A stretch of 58,498 nt of DNA from Paracoccaceae bacterium (lineage in GTDB: Bacteria; Pseudomonadota; Alphaproteobacteria; Rhodobacterales; Rhodobacteraceae), in NCBI GenBank assembly GCA_027492585.1, contig JAPUEK010000067.1, positions 1-58,498 of the forward strand. The letters are read 5' to 3'. Below the pieces are notes generated by a model. The model made no database searches and was not told the DNA's origin. It saw only the letters and a list, made by a program, of their open reading frames with translations. Position numbers and translations under genes: made by a program. The stretch's first letter is position 1, and each line of letters begins with the position of its first letter. Shown piece by piece: positions 55,638 through 58,498 of the stretch.

Positions 55638-57932
55638 TCAGCCCTCGATGCGGGTGAGGTCGGCAACGCCGCCGCAGATGGCGCGGATGCGGTGGAGGAG
55701 GTTCAGCCGGTTGCGGCGGATTACGGGATTGTCGCTGTTGACCTGAACCGCGGTGAAGAAGGCGTCGATGGGGGCGCGGAGTTTGGCCATGGCGGCCATG
55801 GCGGCGGCGAAATCCTCGGCGCGCATCGCCGGGGCGATGGCCGCCTCCGCCGTGTCGAGGGCGGCGAAGAGCGCGCGTTCCTCGTCGGTTTCGGCGAATT
55901 TCGGATCGGCGCCGAAGGAATATTCCACGCCATCCTTCTGTTCGGCCTGCGTCAGGATCGTATTGGCGCGCTTGAAGCCTTGCAGGAGGTTCGGGCCGTC
56001 CTCGGTTTTCAGGAAGGCGGCGAGGGCCTCGGCGCGTTTGACGAGGAGGGTGAGGTCGTCATTGCCGGGCTCCGCGGCGCTTGTCGCCGCATTTGAAGAC
56101 GGAGCGAGGCAGGCGTCGATGATGTCGTGGCGGATACCTTGATCTTTCAGGAAGACTTTGAGGCGGTCGTGGAAGAAGGAGAGGAGGTCACCTTTTCTAT
56201 CGGCGCTTTCCAAAGTCCTATTAAAGAAGACACTCGGCTTTAACGCATCTGCCGAATGAGCGCGGCGGGCGGTTTCGATTGCGCTTGCTGCAACAGCATC
56301 AGCATGGCGGCGAACCGCATCGTAGATTCCCGGCGCAAATTCGGCGTCCACTTCAGCCTTTCGCGCTGCTTGATAAGCTACTCCGTGGCGTTGATCCTCG
56401 CCTTCGTGCAGTTCGTAGCCATGGTTCAGGGGGGCCAAAAGCCCCAGCCGCACCCCATTCCCCAGCACCAGCCGGATCACCCCCAGCGCCGCCCTCCGCA
56501 GCGCGAAGGGGTCTTTGCTCCCCGTGGGCTTCTCGTCAATCGCCCAGAAGCCGGTCAGCGTGTCGATCTTGTCGGCCAGTGCGACGGCCACCGAGACCGG
56601 ATCGCTCGGCACGGTATCGGTGGGGCCAAGCGGCGAGTAATGGTCGCGCGCGGCCAGCGCCACCGCTTCGGGCAGACCGGCTTGCCGCGCGTAATACATG
56701 CCCATCAGGCCCTGCAGCTCGGGGAATTCCCCGACCATGGAGGAGCGGAGGTCGGCCTTGGCCAGCTTTGCCGCCTGCTCGGCGAGGTCGGGATCGGCCT
56801 TGACCAAGGGCGCGATCTCCCGCGCCAGTGCGGCGATGCGGGCGATGCGGTCGGCCTGGGAGCCGAGCTTGTTGTGGAAAGTCACGGCGTTCAACCCGTC
56901 CAGCCACTCGCCCATGCCCGCCTTGGCGACGCGCAGGTCATTTTCCCAGAAGAACTTCGCATCCGACAGCCGCGCCGACAGCACCTTCTGGTTGCCCTTC
57001 AGGATCGTCGCACCATGGTCGGCGGGTTCGGTATTGGCGACAGTGACGAAGCCCTCGATCCGGCCCGTCTTCGGGTTCTTCACCGAGAAGAACTTCTGAT
57101 GCTCGCGCATGGAGGTTTGCAGCACCTCCGCCGGAAGATGCAGGAATTCCGCGCCGATGCGGCCCATCAGCGGCACCGGCCATTCGACGAGACCCGCAAC
57201 CTCGGTCAGAAGGCCGCGGTCTTCGACCAGTTCCATCCCCGCTGCAAAAGCGAGATTCTGCGCGCCCTGCCAGATCGCGGCTTCCCGCTCGGCGCTGTCG
57301 AGAACGACATGGGCGCGTTTCAGCCTGGTCGCGTAATCGTCAAAGCCATGGACGGCAAAGCGGCCGGGGGAGAGGAAACGGTGGCCCTCTGTCGTATTGC
57401 CGGAGGTGATGCCCTCGACGGAAAGCGGCACCACCTGCGCGCCGCCCTCATCCGACAGGAGGCACAGGATCGAATGGAGCGGACGCACCCAGCGCAGGCT
57501 GCCGGCCCCCCAGCGCATCGACTTCGGCCAGGGGAAGGCGCGGATCGCCGTCTCCAGCACCTCGGCGATGATCGCGGGCGCGGCGCGGCCGGGCTTTTCG
57601 ATCACGGCGAACCAGACCTGCGCCTTCTTGTCGTCGCGCACCTCCAACTGGTCCTTCGTCAGCCCGGTGGAGCGCAGGAAGCCCTCCAGCGCCGCGGCGG
57701 GCGCATCGGTGCGCGGGCCTTTGCGTTCCTCGCGCACGGCGCGGCTTTCGGCGGACAGCCCTTCGATCGCCAGAACCAGACGGCGCGGGGTGGAGAAGGC
57801 CCCGGCGGAGGCATAGGTCAGCCCCGCCTCCACCAGACCGTTCGTCACCAGTGCCTTCAGATCCTCGCGGGCCTTGGCCTGCATCCGCGCCGGGATTTCC
57901 TCGGAGAAGAGTTCGATGAGCAGATCGGCCAT
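55638..57932 (-). CDS. glyS: Glycyl-tRNA synthetase beta subunit
   Basis: A 764-residue subunit of the alpha2beta2 glycyl-tRNA synthetase of bacteria. The start MADLLIELFSEEIPARMQ, the PKSMRWG motif, FLHLPAEVLQTSMREHQKFF and HDRLKVFLKDQGIRHDI are typical; the C-terminal part binds the anticodon. The gene lies directly after a small DUF6446 gene, with glyQ before that. Confidence 0.97.
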   Translation of the reverse strand: MADLLIELFSEEIPARMQAKAREDLKALVTNGLVEAGLTYASAGAFSTPRRLVLAIEGLSAESRAVREERKGPRTDAPAAALEGFLRSTGLTKDQLEVRDDKKAQVWFAVIEKPGRAAPAIIAEVLETAIRAFPWPKSMRWGAGSLRWVRPLHSILCLLSDEGGAQVVPLSVEGITSGNTTEGHRFLSPGRFAVHGFDDYATRLKRAHVVLDSAEREAAIWQGAQNLAFAAGMELVEDRGLLTEVAGLVEWPVPLMGRIGAEFLHLPAEVLQTSMREHQKFFSVKNPKTGRIEGFVTVANTEPADHGATILKGNQKVLSARLSDAKFFWENDLRVAKAGMGEWLDGLNAVTFHNKLGSQADRIARIAALAREIAPLVKADPDLAEQAAKLAKADLRSSMVGEFPELQGLMGMYYARQAGLPEAVALAARDHYSPLGPTDTVPSDPVSVAVALADKIDTLTGFWAIDEKPTGSKDPFALRRAALGVIRLVLGNGVRLGLLAPLNHGYELHEGEDQRHGVAYQAARKAEVDAEFAPGIYDAVRRHADAVAASAIETARRAHSADALKPSVFFNRTLESADRKGDLLSFFHDRLKVFLKDQGIRHDIIDACLAPSSNAATSAAEPGNDDLTLLVKRAEALAAFLKTEDGPNLLQGFKRANTILTQAEQKDGVEYSFGADPKFAETDEERALFAALDTAEAAIAPAMRAEDFAAAMAAMAKLRAPIDAFFTAVQVNSDNPVIRRNRLNLLHRIRAICGGVADLTRIEG

Positions 57933-58406
57933 TTATTGCTCCACATCCGGAGAAAGTTGGTGCCAGGCATAGGCCCGGCCATCGGGGAAGACCGCGACGA
58001 CGCGATCCACATCAGGAGCGATGGCGGCTTCGGAGAGGAAGGCCAGCGCCTCGCCCTTCTCAAGCGCCTCGCCGATCTTCGCCGCATCGAAGCAGCCGAA
58101 CCAGGAGGGACCGTTGAGCGGCACGGCGCCCGCGTAAGGCGCATAGGTTTCCGACAGCATGGCCTGCGTCAGCGGCGTGTGGAAACAGGCGCGGAACCGC
58201 AGGGGGGAGCTGTCGGCGTCGATGCCGGTCACATTGTCGGCAAGGATCGGCTCCGCCTGCCCGCCCTCGATCAGCGTCAGCTTGATCTCGGCGCCGGGGG
58301 TGAAGCGGGCGTCGTGGTAATAGCCGTATTCCTGAAGCCAGTACATGGCGATGCCGGCAGCCGCTGCGATCAGCACGATGGAGCCTCCGAGGATCTTGCC
58401 ATTCAC
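57933..58406 (-). CDS. DUF6446 family small membrane protein
   Basis: A 157-residue protein starting with GTG (VNGKILGGSIVLIAAAAGIA), which gives one N-terminal membrane segment; the rest, with YGYYHDARFTP and FRACFHTPL, probably faces the periplasm. Its function is unknown. The GTG overlaps the glyQ stop (GTGA) and the gene ends at the base before the glyS ATG, so it is tightly embedded between two subunit genes of one enzyme. Confidence 0.8.
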   Translation of the reverse strand: MNGKILGGSIVLIAAAAGIAMYWLQEYGYYHDARFTPGAEIKLTLIEGGQAEPILADNVTGIDADSSPLRFRACFHTPLTQAMLSETYAPYAGAVPLNGPSWFGCFDAAKIGEALEKGEALAFLSEAAIAPDVDRVVAVFPDGRAYAWHQLSPDVEQ

Positions 58407-58498
58407 GACCGCGCCTCCGGCGCATCGCGGCCCGCTTCGGTCAGCCGGAAGGCATCGGCGCATTTCTTGGCAAGCGCGCGGACGCGGCCGATATAGGC
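58403..58498 (-). CDS. glyQ: Glycyl-tRNA synthetase alpha subunit, 3' end only
   Basis: The last 31 codons: AYIGRVRALAKKCADAFRLT, then EAGRDAPEARS and TGA. They fit the C-terminal helix of GlyQ, and the position before glyS confirms it. The rest lies beyond the right edge of the window. Confidence 0.8.
   Translation of the reverse strand, partial: AYIGRVRALAKKCADAFRLTEAGRDAPEARS

Overview
The window is GC-rich alphaproteobacterial chromosome, almost certainly from the family Rhodobacteraceae. The evidence is the gene content and order: ppiD-trpE / yibQ-like / trpG-trpD-trpC-moaC-moeA-lexA, comEC, gltX, gltA; murA with DUF2948; glyQ-DUF6446-glyS; ppdK-sleB-folB-folP-glmM. A GAAC-N7-GAAC SOS box of the alphaproteobacterial type precedes lexA, and a hairpin repeat occurs between genes throughout. 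I cannot name genus or species.

Region 1 (about 1-11334) is an integrated element, truncated by the left edge of the sequence, which is a suspicious poly-C/poly-G run typical of a contig end. It is anchored at the 3' end of a tRNA-Pro(UGG) gene with a tyrosine integrase beside it. It carries a large primase/helicase-like DUF927 protein, iteron-like repeats next to an AT-rich stretch, a candidate small antisense RNA with a near-consensus promoter and an intrinsic terminator, a block of small unknown genes on the minus strand, four operator-like dyads, and a single virion gene: a 1081-residue tail tape measure protein on the plus strand. No capsid, terminase, portal or other tail gene is present. 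The architecture (integrase + autonomous replication module + regulatory RNA + one morphogenesis gene) resembles a phage satellite that would need a helper phage and could impose its own tape measure on the helper tail. This is the most novel object in the window.

Region 2 (about 11335-40890) is core chromosome: DUF192, a double cold-shock protein, pdxH, fabI, a LysE exporter, gpt, DUF2127, an aminotransferase, ppiD, the trp genes, moaC/moeA, lexA, comEC, gltX, gltA, a DUF1624 membrane protein, a polyamine group (N-carbamoylputrescine amidase and ornithine decarboxylase with a structured leader and a divergent Lrp-type regulator), DUF2948, murA and tRNA-Thr(GGU).

Region 3 (about 40900-47060) is an accessory island next to tRNA-Thr. 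A decayed integrase remnant is followed by IS3 and IS66 fragments. These lie in a frameshifted iron-siderophore binding-protein pseudogene. Beyond it stand an apparently intact AraC regulator, a TonB-dependent siderophore receptor and an alpha/beta-hydrolase that may be a siderophore esterase. Receptor and regulator survive while the periplasmic binding protein is broken.

Region 4 (about 47100-58498) is core again, all on the minus strand: an aldehyde dehydrogenase, glmM, folP, folB with a C-terminal extension, a SleB-type cell wall hydrolase, ppdK, glyS, DUF6446 and the 3' end of glyQ. Two kinds of non-coding repeats run through the core parts: seven copies of an 'ATATCC + hairpin' element at 3' ends of genes, and a 61-bp-period array between trpD and trpC.
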